NCBI RefSeq assembly: GCF_030272615.1
Contig: NC_081411.1
Coordinates: 184,994,449 to 185,052,448, forward strand
Direction: 5' to 3'
DNA length: 58,000 nucleotides
Source of the DNA: Cryptomeria japonica
Lineage: Eukaryota > Streptophyta > Pinopsida > Cupressales > Cupressaceae
Shown here: piece by piece, positions 32,640-43,989 of the stretch
How positions within the stretch are numbered: position 1 is the first letter of the stretch
Layout of the letters: each line of letters begins with the position of its first letter
Made by a program: the position numbers and the translations under genes
Notes under the pieces: model-generated
Database searches by the model: none
What the model saw: only the letters and a program-made list of their open reading frames with translations
Told to the model about the DNA's origin: nothing

Positions 32640-35600
32640 ATGTCAGACAATATCAACGAACAACAAAATAAGGAGAAAATTGCTAGATTGTGGTCTACCT
32701 TGAAAATAAAAGGTGATGGAAAATGTTATTGTCTGTGCAAAATTTGTAAGGGGTTAAAGATTAGAAGGCTTCTAATCAAAATAGCGAAGAAACATTGTAG
32801 GCTGCATGGTCACATTGAAGGTGGACATGATTATCATCCATTGGTAAGTTTTTCATTGTATCATTTTAACAAATTATATACATAATAAATCACGTGATGA
32901 TGAGATCATGATCACATTTTATTTATGTTTATCAATTTTATATAGGTCGAGCACCCCAGAGCACATGGTATGGATCAACACAACCCTGAGAATATGGTTT
33001 TCGAAGTAGATGAACATGGAGGTGTGAATATTGAAGCTGAAGATAATGATCCCATGGAAGATGATGATCATGAGCTAGAAAACACAATTGAAGATGATGG
33101 TACAAATACATTGATCCATGACTCATTTAGTACTCGCACATCTGATCATGATGATGAAGATGACCTTGATGTTGTTCATGATGTTCCTCCACTTGAGAAG
33201 GCATCTGAGACCCTTTATGAAGGCTCGCATGAAACTCTTCTCTCTGTTATATTGTTGTTGGTGAACTTGAAGGTTATGAATGGTTTATCCAACATAACAA
33301 TGTCACGTATGTTAAGGTATGTCATATATGTCATAATAAACTGTGAATCATGTTGTACCATTAATATTCTTTATATTAACAAATAATATTTTTTTGTTGT
33401 AGATTGATAGGTGAGTTTTTGTTAGCACCATCAAATATTCTACCTCGCTCATACCGAGAATTATTTGCCATTATGAAAGATATTGGAATGGAGTATCAAG
33501 CAATAGATGCTTGTCCCAATGATCATATTATATATCACAAACAACATGAATTTCGAACTGAATACCCTGAATGTCATATCAGTAGATATCGAACAGATCA
33601 AATAACAAAAAGGGTTCCTCACAAGGTTCTTCGCTATATTCCCATTATTCCACGTATGCAACGATTATTCAAGTGCATTATCTTGGCACAATTTATGGAT
33701 TACCATGCACACAATAGAAGTCAAGATGACATTATTCGAATGCCTGCGGATGGTTCAACATTTATTGACATAGAGGAAAAGTGGCCACACTTTAAAGAAG
33801 AACCTCATAATCTCAGGCTTTCATTGGTAGTGGACGGTGTCAATCCATTTGGAGAGATGAGATCTGTTTACTCAATGTGCCCTGTTTTTGTTACCAACAA
33901 TAACATTCCTCCATGGATGTCAATAAAGATGGAGCACATAATGTTGGAAATGATTGTTCTAGGTATTTTATCATTTAAATATAGTCGTCTAAATTTAATT
34001 ATAAATATTGTAGTAAAATGGTCATAATAATTATGTAATGTTTTTGTTCATTCGATTAGATGAGTACCAAGTTAAAGATATGAATGTATATATTGAGCCT
34101 CTTATCAACGAGTTGTTGGAGTTATGGAATGGTGTCACTATGTATGACATCTCTAGACCAATAGGACAAAGACAATTTCAATTCCATGTGATGCTTCTAT
34201 GGACAATACACAATGCCCCAGGGCTAACACATTTTTGTGGTATGTTATAGTGTTTAAGTTGTGCATGAACATTATAATTCAAAAACTTATCATATTTAAT
34301 CCAATTATACATTATCTTGTAGGTCTTCAAACAAAGGGAAAAATTGCATGTCCTGTTTATGGTCCAAAGATGAAATCTCATCATTCAAAAGGTTTAGGAA
34401 AGTAGGTGTTTGATGAGTATAAGAACTTTCTACACAAAAATCATAAGTATCGAAATACTGAAAAACATCTTTTCAATAGGAAAGAAGAGAATACATCAAG
34501 CCACGAAGAATGACACCTCACCTGTGGAAGTTGGAATATAAATAGAATTGATCGTCAAGGTAATGCCATTCCATCTATTGGTTTGTCATAAAACATCTTT
34601 TCTATTTTGTTTTGTTTACTGATGATGTGATTGATGATCATGAAGGTCGTGAAGGCATAAATGACCACCTTCCCAAGGGACTAAAAAGTTATCCCCAACA
34701 ATTTAGTAGGTTGCCCTACTACAAGCAGTTACAAATTGTTTATTTGTTTGATAGTATGCATATTGGAAAGAATATAACATAGATAGTATGGAAAATATTG
34801 GATGGAAGGCGTGACAAAGAAAAAATTGTCAAAATATGTAGTGACATTCAGGATTCCAATCATGCAATGATAAATGTCATTCAATCAAATAGCCATGGAG
34901 ACCAGATTAATATAAGTGAGCTACCTTGGTTATTAATGGACCAGCAAAGCAATTCTATAAAAGAAGTCATATGAAAAATTTGATTTCCCATAGGATTTGC
35001 TGTGAACATAAACAATCTCATATCAAAGAAAAATGAATTTGGGCCAGGGATGAAAATGCATGATTGGCATACCTTCATTAAGGTAATTCATGTTCTTGTG
35101 GTTTTAGTATGTATTTAAGTACTGTGCGTACGTGTACTTTTCATTGTATTATGTTACAAAAAAATGAAAAAATAATTTTATAATTGTTGTAGTACGTTCT
35201 ACCTCTATCTCTCCTAGACGACTTCGACAATAATGTCAAGCAAGTCATATATGATCTTGGAAAATACATGAGGCAAGTAGTGATATTTGTTCAGTTTGTT
35301 GTATAGATATTATATTTTCTATTTGTTTTACTTGTTATGTAATATGTTTTTTTGCGTCTTGAATACCTTGTAGGTGGTTGTCATGTAAAGAAATCCATAA
35401 AGACAATATAAAATATTGGAAGAGAAAAATTCCTCATTTAATTTGTGAAATGCAAAAGTGTCTACCTCCAGCTATTTTCAATGCACAAGAACACTACCTC
35501 ATACACAAAGTTGAGGAGATTGAATTGTGTGGACCTGTACACACTAGGTCAATGTGGATGGTTGAAAGGCACTTGAAATTTTTGAAGGCTTTGGTTCAAC

Positions 35601-36865
35601 AAAGAACACATCTTGAGGGTTCTATGGTGGAGGGATATATGGTATACTAGACTATGGTGTACATTTCTGAATATCCTCCTAAGTTTGCAGCAAAGATCCA
35701 CATGGATCACATTTGGGATCCCAACACCATTAACAAATTCGAAGGGGAGTACTTGATGGGGAAAGGTAGATTGAGGAAAGTGAGAGGTAATTATAAGATG
35801 TTATCGCAGTTAATTAATTCTTAATCTTCAAAATAAATCGATTGTAAGACGTCTATTTATTTTTTGTACAGTTGGTTGAGAGTGGGATGCACTACATTTG
35901 TATATTGCAAACAATATTGACTAGATGACGATATGGATTGAATGTTATCAACATTATGGATACATGTTAACATGGGAAGGTGTGGCTTCATTGGTTAAAG
36001 AAGCACATCGTAATGGAGATTCCAATGTTACACAAAGGGAAATTGATTTAGCATATGGTTTAAGAGATAAACAGGTATGTATAAATTTATTAATCACCCA
36101 TATGTTTATCAAGTCACAATGCAATAAATTTTACAGGTTTGACATATCGCAGGTCAAACACCACAACGCTATGTGTTGCAATGGTCATAAATTTTGCATA
36201 AAAAAGTTGGATGACACGAAGAAAACTTGTGATTCTGGCATCACTGTAGTCTTTGAGGTGACAAATATTTCATCGAGAAATGACATACATCCTCAACAGT
36301 CTCAAAATCGATACTATGGCATTTTGGATGATATACTTGAATGTGACTTTAATTCCTTCAAATTAGTTTTGTTCGTCATCAAATGGTATAGGCTACGATT
36401 GAGTAAAAATGATCCTGATAGAACCATTATTGAACATGATAATGGTTTTATAATGCTAAATACAAGGTCATTTGAACTAGTTGGGGATGAGCCCTATGTT
36501 CTTGCAAGCCAATGTGAGCAAGTATTTTACTCAAAGCTTCCACATAAACCAGGTTGGTCATTTGTTGTTAGACATAATCCAGGAGGAAGGCCAATAAATT
36601 ATAATGTGATGGAAGAAGAAGATACCAAAGAAGATGATACCGAAGAAGTAGAAGATGAAGTTGATGATGATCATGATCGACAATTTCTCAATGATGATGA
36701 AGAAGAACAAGAAGAAGAAGAAGAAGAAGATGATGATGATGGTGATGGTGATGGTGATGGTGATGGTGATGGTGATGGTGATGGTGATGGTGATGGTGAT
36801 GGTGATGGTGATGTTGATGGTGACGGTGGTGATGGTGATGATGGTGATGATGATGGCGAAGACGT

Positions 36866-36924
<59 letters not shown>

Positions 36925-36962
36925 GTGATGATGACCTTGATGTTCATGAAGATGAAGAATGA
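32640..36962 (+). pseudogene. CACTA TNP2-type transposase gene (Transposase_21, DUF4218, DUF4216), about ten exons, broken
   Basis: Exons can be followed by GT...AG borders that keep frame: 32640-32843 (Cys-rich start), 32946-33316, 33403-33962, 34060-34239 and 34323 onward. Exon 3 holds Transposase_21 with LPRSYRELFAIMKDIGMEYQ, ACPNDHIIYHK, RMQRLFKC and LSLVVDGVNPFGEM, whose Asp is a conserved acidic residue. Exon 4 has YIEPLINELLELW, and 34323 onward TKGKIACPVYGPK. DUF4218 appears as LPYYKQLQIVYLFDSMHIGK, MKMHDWHTFIK, KCLPPAIFNAQEH and CGPVHTRSMWMVERHLKFLK. DUF4216 appears as RYYGILDDILECDF and DEPYVLASQCEQVFY. It ends with an Asp/Gly tail. Stops at 34403, near 34512, in NIT*IV, and at 35650 disable it. 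The CPxC pair after the ACPND motif is lost (ECHISRY). It would cut and rejoin CACTA ends. Confidence 0.87.
36736..36925 (+). repeat. GATGGT hexanucleotide and GAT trinucleotide microsatellites in the transposase tail
   Basis: About fifteen GATGGT units (36736-36828) followed by a broken stretch and a pure GAT run (about 36868-36920) encode (Asp-Gly)n and (Asp)n. The two other frames read poly-Met/Val and the antisense poly-Ile, which are artefacts. Confidence 0.92.
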
Positions 36963-37655
36963 AATGTATGAGGTATGCGATTAGTATATTATCTATTTAA
37001 TATTGACTTCTTGATAGAATTTTTTTTACATAATTAATTCATTAGGTTTTGAATTCTAATGTCATTACATAATTAATTCACGATGCACCTTTTAATATGG
37101 AGATGGAGATAGGGAGAGTGACTATTTATGTGACATTTTTTAAACTATATTTATTTATGGAAATTGGATTGTTTCTATGATACATAGGTGATGGATTACA
37201 TGTTTATGATGACACATGATATGTGATGCTAATTGTGATGCTCAATTACATATATGATGACACATCATGTGATGCTTCTGATGCTTATGATACATATGTA
37301 TTTATTGTTTATCAACTTACAAATGTAGTAATGCTTATGATGCTCAATTGATGGTGTTAATTTCAGGTATAGTCCCTGTGTGATGTTGTTACCCTTGGTG
37401 GGAACAGGTCATTGACTACAGACACCATCAACCATTTAGTTGAGGATCCTGCATAGTCTACATAAAGTAAGGGTAAGGAATTAAAAAATTTACAATGATT
37501 TTGATGACAACATCTTTTTATTATTTAATAGTCTTTTTGTCTACAAAGTTCATGTTGTTCATGTTGTGTACTATGTAATTTTTAGCTAACATAAGATAAT
37601 TGAATTACATTGTACAGGACCCTGAACCCCTTTGACGAGGATCCTATACAGTCTC
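36963..37655 (+). other. Spacer between transposase and SET genes; two similar exon-like pieces
   Basis: Mostly AT-rich. GAGGATCCTGCATAGTCT (near 37441) and GAGGATCCTATACAGTCT (near 37637) are alike, and each is followed by a GTA(A/T) donor-like sequence. They may be duplicated leader exons. No longer frame is present. Confidence 0.4.
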
Positions 37656-38692
37656 ATGGATGGACAGGTATAATTAGTCAATACACCCTATAGAAATAGT
37701 TTATTTTTTAAAAATTACTTGGAAAACAAACATCCTTAGTTTTTCAAACCTTGACATTAGCAGCAAATCTAATACAGTTATCAACACTTGAGGCCCCAGT
37801 TGGACTTATTCCAATTTTCATCCCAAAATCAACTTTAGGGCTGACTTCTTCATCAAAATTACCCTCATTTTCAAAATTTCTCTCTCATTACCAATTAACT
37901 CTCTCATTTCATGGAGTGTAGGTACCCCCAAATAGGTATTTGTCAGATCTGTCTTCGTCGAGTGAGGAAAATATAGGAATAGAAAATGAAAGTGACACAT
38001 GTAATAGGTCTACAATAGGGAGATCAACAAGAGGTCAAAAGATCAGAAGAAAATTCAATAAACGCATGAAATTTTTCCTTACTCAAGGGGGGTCATGTTC
38101 TTGTGATGATGAGACCAAAGGCGACATTGAGGTGCCATTGAGGTACAAACATCTATAGAAACAATGGGTGCCCAAGGTACTTCCTCCAATAAACACTGAT
38201 TTTTGTGTTAACGATAGGATATATCGCATAGCACCTTCGTCGTTACATGGTTTAGGCTTATTTTCCATGGATTACATAAAGGTCTATTACAATAGAGTTG
38301 TTGAATTGATGGAGCTTGTTGGACCTTGTTACAATTACAATAATTGGATGCAGATTGTTAAATATAAAAAAAGTATGCGTAGGTATGCACTGTCAGCAAA
38401 TTATATACAACAGAAAGATAATGATCAAAGTAAATGAGTGGTTGTATACATTGATGGTCAGCCAAAAGCAACAGGGAATATTGCAGGTTTTATAAATAGT
38501 ACGCGACCTGGGTCAACTAATAAACAACCCAATTGCATATTTGAGGTGCGTGAGGGAAATCGTGTATTTGTATGTGCGATAAAATCAATAAGTGCAGGCA
38601 AAGAGCTTCTAATCGATTACAGTTTGAATCGTATAGATACAAACAAAGTTAATATCATGGGGGTGGTACATACTATATACCATTTAAATTAA
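37656..38692 (+). pseudogene. SET-domain protein gene inside the CACTA element (two exons, two in-frame stops)
   Basis: A probable start ATGGATGGACAG at 37656-37667 is followed by a GTATAA donor; the acceptor TGTAG ends at 37921, and the exon 37922-38692 continues in frame (VPPNRYLSDL). The protein of about 260 residues has a Ser/Glu-rich basic N-terminus, then a SET domain: YRIAPSSLHGLGLFS (cofactor-side GxG motif), YIDGQPKATGNIAGFINSTR, QPNCIFEVREGNRVFVCAIK and SISAGKELLIDYS (catalytic-Tyr motif). The usual NHSCxPNC is replaced by FINSTRPGSTNKQPNC, a looser form somewhat like ATXR5/6. SET proteins methylate lysines, usually on histones. TAG at 38156 and TGA at 38435 fit C-to-T decay of Gln and Arg codons. 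Only one copy is in the window, so I cannot tell capture from a stable third transposon gene. Confidence 0.78.
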
Positions 38693-38805
38693 CCATCCTC
38701 CAATTAATGAATCCAATATACCATTTTATTATGAAGTTTTTTTGCTAAGTCTATTGGTTTAATTTTGCTAACGTTTTTTATATTTTTTCTTTGTCACAGG
38801 TCAAC

Positions 38806-41720
38806 ATGGATCCATCACATATTGCAGACAGGGAGGTAGCTTGTGACACTTCTACCGAGCAGGTAAACCTCATTGTAATTGTACAAATTAGATAGAAGCA
38901 AACTGTTACATTATTATGTTCTTTTTTTTAGTGATTTATACTAATTTTGTAATTGTTAATGATATTATTGACATAGATGGATGTTCAGGGAAAGGGAAAG
39001 GGAGTTGCAGTACCTGAGCACCTTTCTAGGGATGTGGAATCATTAGGGTTAAGCGATGATGACCCTGAAGATCCCACACACCTTATGAAATTCTTTAAAA
39101 TGCCTCTTAGAAAAAATAGAAAAGAGATTGTTGCTTTGGCAACCATGCACCCTATTACTGATGAGATATGAGAGAGGGTGGAATTATTGCTTCGGACAGT
39201 AGAAAACTTGCAAGTAAGCAGTAATGAAATCTTTAATTATAACAAAAGTTCAATAACGGTTTATATTTTATTCTCTTTTATGTCATTAACTAAAATATGT
39301 ACGTATTGTTTTTACAGCAATTTATCCACCCTCATGAAAGTCATTCCCATGATCAGGGTGTTGTAGGATCTTTAGGTGATGATGATTTTCTTGTATTATC
39401 ACTTGCTTGGCTTATCACTCTGAGTACCCAAAACACATCATACTTGATACTGTCAATTTTCAAAATAAAGGTTCATCCTTGTTTACAATTCTTGCACTTT
39501 TCATATATTTAATGTATTATTCTTTAGTTGTTGTCAATGTTACTGTGCAAATGTTGTCGCCACCTCATCAGAGGTTACCCTCACCTGCATTGCCGACTGC
39601 CATGTCAGCAACACATAGCATGAAGACATCCTCTAGTGCACGTCATATTGGCCCGCCCACTGTTGGTAGATCCCTCTTTTTCTCTATCTTCTGTCATGTG
39701 TTTATTTCCCTTCAAGCGTTCTTTCTTGAATTCTAATGCCATTTCATAGTGGATTCATTTTTTGTAGGAGGAGATGCACATGAGGATGTGCCAGAGGCGA
39801 CTACTACTGATAACATACCATCATTTCCTGAATCTTCTCATATTGCTAGTATGGGAACATTGTAGGCCACATTGGTGGTGAGCGACGAAGAAATGATTCC
39901 CTTAAAGATACAAAAGGTTCCATGTACTTTAAAATTATTATTATATATACTCTAATTGTAATTTACTTTATGATCACTTGTTTTGGACTAATGATCCAAT
40001 GAATTTTTTGCAGGCAATGATATTTTCTATAAACATCTTAGTGACATTGCATTGTAGATATTTGGGCCCACCATACATAAAAGGTTGTACATCATATGTG
40101 AACTAACCCTAATCCACTATTTTGATTTTATATCATTGCTAGAATAGTTTTCATTTGATCCATTTCTTGAAGTGTGATAAATGTAGCTTCAGTTCATTTC
40201 TAAATCTAACATGTTTATTTTTGCTTTAAAGGGTGGAATGACCAAGAAAAAAGGTTAAAAGATGAATTGACAAACCAAATGGTTGAGTGGTTTGGAAATG
40301 ACACCTTTGACAAAACCAAGCTCCTTGAAAAAGTTGGCACATATCTAAAGTATGTGAGGGACCAATACAGGACCCATTTGGAGAGGAACCTAAAGTACGA
40401 GTGTCCCCCCATGATTCCAGAGAGGGAGTGGAAGGACCTGATTTTGAATGCCAAGGAGAGAATTGAAAGGAAAAAAGGAAATACACCACTAGATGCCAGA
40501 AGAAGGTACTGGATACTATTAATAATGTAATTATGTACTAATTAATTACTCTTTATATTTATATAATCTAACATATTTCAAACTTTTTATAGACTGAGTG
40601 ACACATCAAAGGCAACCAAGGCAAGGCAAGAAAAGCACGAGCAACACAAACTCAGCTCTGGTGGTTACATGAAACTTGATGCACGAGTTGTAAGTATCTC
40701 ATGTAAACAAAATATTGCATCAAAATATTAATAAATTGCAAACGTTTTTTTTATCAAACAATGCAAGCAAAATTCACGGTACCAAGCAAAAATGCAGGGC
40801 TATAAATTCAATAGAGCGCCCATAGAAGATGACAAGAGAATTGCTTACCAGCAAGGCTATTCAGTCGTGGTTGATCGACTATGAGAATTGAGTGGGCCTA
40901 CACAACATTCGAGTACATCCATCACACAAGTAAATATGCTAAATGGAAGTTGTTTCAAATTGAATACTTTACCAATAATCTAATTGATGTTGAGTTCCAA
41001 CATAAAGTGACTACATTTGTTTTAAATAAGCTAGCAATGATAACAATGTGCATGTCATTGGAATGCAGCTTGCTAATCATGAAACACCACCTGCACATGA
41101 AGGTCTGGATGTGCATCCCAATAGTGGAGGTATTCATTTGCTATTCAAATTTATTTATTTATCTATTAATACAATTAAACATCTTAATTTTTAATTAGAG
41201 TAGTAATTAATGTAACCTTTTTTGTTAATATTTTAGAGCATGTAGTCGGTGGTGAGCAAGTGGAGCATGATCTGGGTACACAACATCAAGAATGTGATGT
41301 TCCGTACTCAAGTAAAGAGGACCATTGTTATTGGTTTAAACAAATATAATTGCAATTGGTGTTCAACATTAATGTAACCTTTAGTATTTCAACTCCAGAT
41401 GATCTAGAGGGTGTTCAACATGTTGAGGTTGAGGCTACACAAAATGATGCGGCCCCATCAAGTAAAGAGCACAACAATTATGTTCTCTAAATTAATGAAA
41501 TACTTGTAACAATAATTTTTTTTTTTTTGAATTTAACCCATTTCTTTGTTCTTGCAGAGGACCCCCCTTCGCTTTAGTGTCCTCGTCCTCAATATAGGAC
41601 TAGGCATACATCAAGATCATGAGCAATTGGCGGGACATCTGTAGAGGGGGGAAATGATGAAGAAACCGATGTTCCACTTAGTCTTTTCATAGATTCAAAG
41701 AAAAAACAAAGAAAGAAATG
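38806..41720 (+). pseudogene. CACTA second gene, Transposase_24 / TnpA-like, multi-exon, broken
   Basis: A clean start MDPSHIADREVACD at 38806-38862 joins in phase to 38977-39213 (MDVQGKGKGVAVPEHLSRDV, LLLRTVENLQ) and to 39318 onward (QFIHPHESHSHDQGVVG). Later exons give a Ser/Pro-rich piece (39553-39660), GGDAHEDVPEATTTDNIP (about 39769), WNDQEKRLKDELTNQMVEW with VRDQYRTHLERNLKY (40232-40505), and LSDTSKATKARQEKHEQHK with SSGGYMKLDARV (40593-40689). The last two match the En/Spm Transposase_24 pattern of a WxxLxxxW region followed by NKANRAK...GSKSF. Short repeated acidic exons (41237, 41398) and a basic end SLFIDSKKKQRKK close the gene. TnpA-like proteins bind subterminal repeats. Stops include TGA at 39169 and TAG at 39863. 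Confidence 0.72.
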
Positions 41721-41739
41721 ATTGTAATCTAACTTATTT

Positions 41740-41960
41740 GATAATGACTGATTTTTATGTGTTAGTGAATGTAATTATGTGCTAATTAATGGTTATGGAT
41801 GATATGTGTTAATTAATATTGATGAATGTTGCTTGTTAATTAATGTTAATGAATGTTATGTGTTAATGAACGTTATGTGATATTAATGAATCAATGCTAT
41901 ATTTTATTAATGATAGAAAAAATGAATGAATGAATGTTATAAGATGTTAACGGGGAATTT
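41740..41960 (+). repeat. Degenerate TTAATGAATGTTATGTG repeats, possible CACTA subterminal region
   Basis: At least six imperfect copies of a GTTAATTAATG / TTAATGAATGTTATGTG motif lie just after the last transposon gene, followed by a G-rich block at 41970. CACTA elements carry short repeats near their ends, but no TAGTG terminus is evident. Confidence 0.4.
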
Positions 41961-42284
41961 AGAGTGATGGTAAGGGTGGGGGGGGGAGGGGCCAAATGAG
42001 CTTCCACCTTCATGTGGTTGGCCCTATTAAGTAGAGAAACCTAAACTATTCTTGAAACCAAGTGAAGCTCAACAAGATAACATACTTTTTAATATTTCAT
42101 TATGTTGCACAGTTAAGCTTATTGAATAATGTATATTGAATCTTAATTGTAGGGTCCAACAGAGCCAACATGAACAACAACACCACAAGTTGTTGGGTAT
42201 AATGAACTCCCATATTGTCTTGTCTATACACGAACAATATGAGTGGCTTCTAGTGTTGATATCCAAGGCGGGACTGCAAAAGTT

Positions 42285-42380
42285 ATGAATATGCCTCATC
42301 CTTGTTAGTTTTTTTATTACTTGTAAGTAATGAATATGCCTCATCCTTGTAAGTTTTTTTATTACTTGTAAGTCATGAAT
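42285..42380. repeat. 45-bp tandem duplication
   Basis: The unit starting ATGAATATGCCTCATCC occurs at 42285 and 42330, almost identical, and a partial third start ATGAATATTGC is at 42375. Confidence 0.85.
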
Positions 42381-43949
42381 ATTGCTCTTTAGTTGATTAA
42401 AATCATTTCAGTGAATGCAATCTTGATTATTATAAATTGATATCTGCACTATCAATTCCAAATTGAAACCCTTTCAGTGCATGCATGTTGTTTGCCAAAA
42501 TGCCATCTCAAAAGTATCAGCAAACAAACATTGGCATTCACAAAATCAAGAAAGAAAAACTGAAAATTAGTAGTAGAGCATTCAAATAAACTATTTGTCA
42601 AGAAGCATAGTTGAAAAGGTGCAAAAGAAATTGGTTTCAAAACAGGGGTAGACCATTACAAATTGGCAACTTGGCATCACTTCTCTTCTTACTTCTCCTC
42701 AACCCTCTTGCTCTGCACTCTCACTTTTTCACCTGGCACCTACAACTCTCACTCTCACATTCATAGTTGTCAGCTTCTTTCTCTTTGTTTTTGTGAGTTG
42801 AAACAAAAATAGGAGGCAATTTTATAAAGTTGGTGGGGTTTGGGTGGGGCCCATAGGTTGTGACGGTTTGACCTTGGGCATGGAGTTTGAAAAAAAGTTC
42901 TAATTTTTTTTAACTCACTTATGGGCTGTTGGGATGGTTAGGAGGATCTTGGGAGTCCCTCAAACATCTCAAGGATGTCCTAGAGGTGTCTCAAAGATGA
43001 TGGCATTGGATTGCACTGGGGCGGCAGGGGGACATCCCATCCAAGTCCCTGTATTCTGAAGGTGTCCCCATTTCAAAAACAAACAGTTTTGGGGGAGGAA
43101 ATGTCCATGTTGAAATAGGAACCCAATGAAGATATTAAGAGGGCATGAAGGCACAACCAAAGGCCATTGAGTAGAAAGCAAAGGAAAAATCTTGGAAACA
43201 AGAGGAGGAGCACTTGGAGAAGAAGGTAGGGAAAATAGCAGTCCGACCAATAGAGAAGCTGAACTCTGAGGGAAAACTACCAGAGATAGCAAGAAACTCT
43301 CCAACCAAAGAAGGGGAGACAAAACCAACAATCTCTTCTTAGGGAGGAGCTCTAGACCCCAAATTTGAAGAAAGAAATAGAGATAAAGTAAGTGAATTGG
43401 ATAACAACAAGAATGTAAAGTGCACCCCTGATTTTCTAACCAAAATGCTCAAAATTAAATGAAAATATTTAATGAATACACAAAACTATATACATATGCA
43501 GGTGCACCATGGTTGAGATGGTCCAAATCCCTAGTCTCACTCTATGACTAAGCTCATGCCATATCTAAATCAAAGACATCTCAAATACATCGTCAGTGGA
43601 AAGCTGCAAAATGTCATTTTCATATATAAGCAAGACATACACAATTGGGCACAATCACCAAGAGAACGGTAAAAAGTGTGTTTGAGATCATTGAATGTAT
43701 TTTCCAATGATCATTATGTATCTGTATATATTAATGTTGTTGAACCCATAACACCTAAGATATCTTCCATCGCGGAATCTAGTAAGGCTTCTTGCAGTCA
43801 AGAGAATGCCAAACTTTGGAGTTGCAAAATTGAAATAAAACAAGGAAAAAGATAGTGCTGGAAACTAAATCATGGCAACACTAGATCAATCAAGAGAAAA
43901 AATAAAAGACGTATCTAATGATGAAAACATCCTTTAGGTGCCAAAAGAT
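42381..43949. other. No gene recognised
   Basis: A pyrimidine-rich stretch (42660-42790), a purine-rich stretch (43080-43400) and a minus frame 42969-43331 without recognisable motifs. The last 500 bp before gypsy 2 pol contains no gag-like sequence. Confidence 0.45.
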
Positions 43950-43989
43950 AGAAAGTTTGACACCCTTCCTACATATTTTCATGAGTGAT

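Larger units (their letters stand above)
32640..41960 (+). mobile_element. CACTA (En/Spm) DNA transposon carrying a SET-domain gene; termini not located
   Basis: Three plus-strand genes lie head to tail: a TNP2-type transposase (32640-36962), a SET-domain gene (37656-38692) and a Transposase_24-like gene (38806-41720). The first and last are the usual pair of CACTA genes (TnpD- and TnpA-like), so the SET gene lies inside the element. AT-rich TTAATGAATGTTATGTG repeats at 41760-41950 could be subterminal repeats. I could not identify CACTA...TAGTG ends or a 3-bp target duplication, so the outer limits are approximate. All three genes have in-frame stops, so the copy is decaying. Confidence 0.75.

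Noticed and set aside
36558-36984. Poly-Ile minus frame and poly-Met/Val plus frame over the GAT repeats
   Set aside because: They are shadows of the Asp/Gly-coding microsatellite in the transposase tail.
42969-43331. 120-residue minus frame
   Set aside because: Hydrophobic, Leu/Ser/Pro-rich with no motif; it lies opposite a purine-rich stretch, a common source of chance frames.
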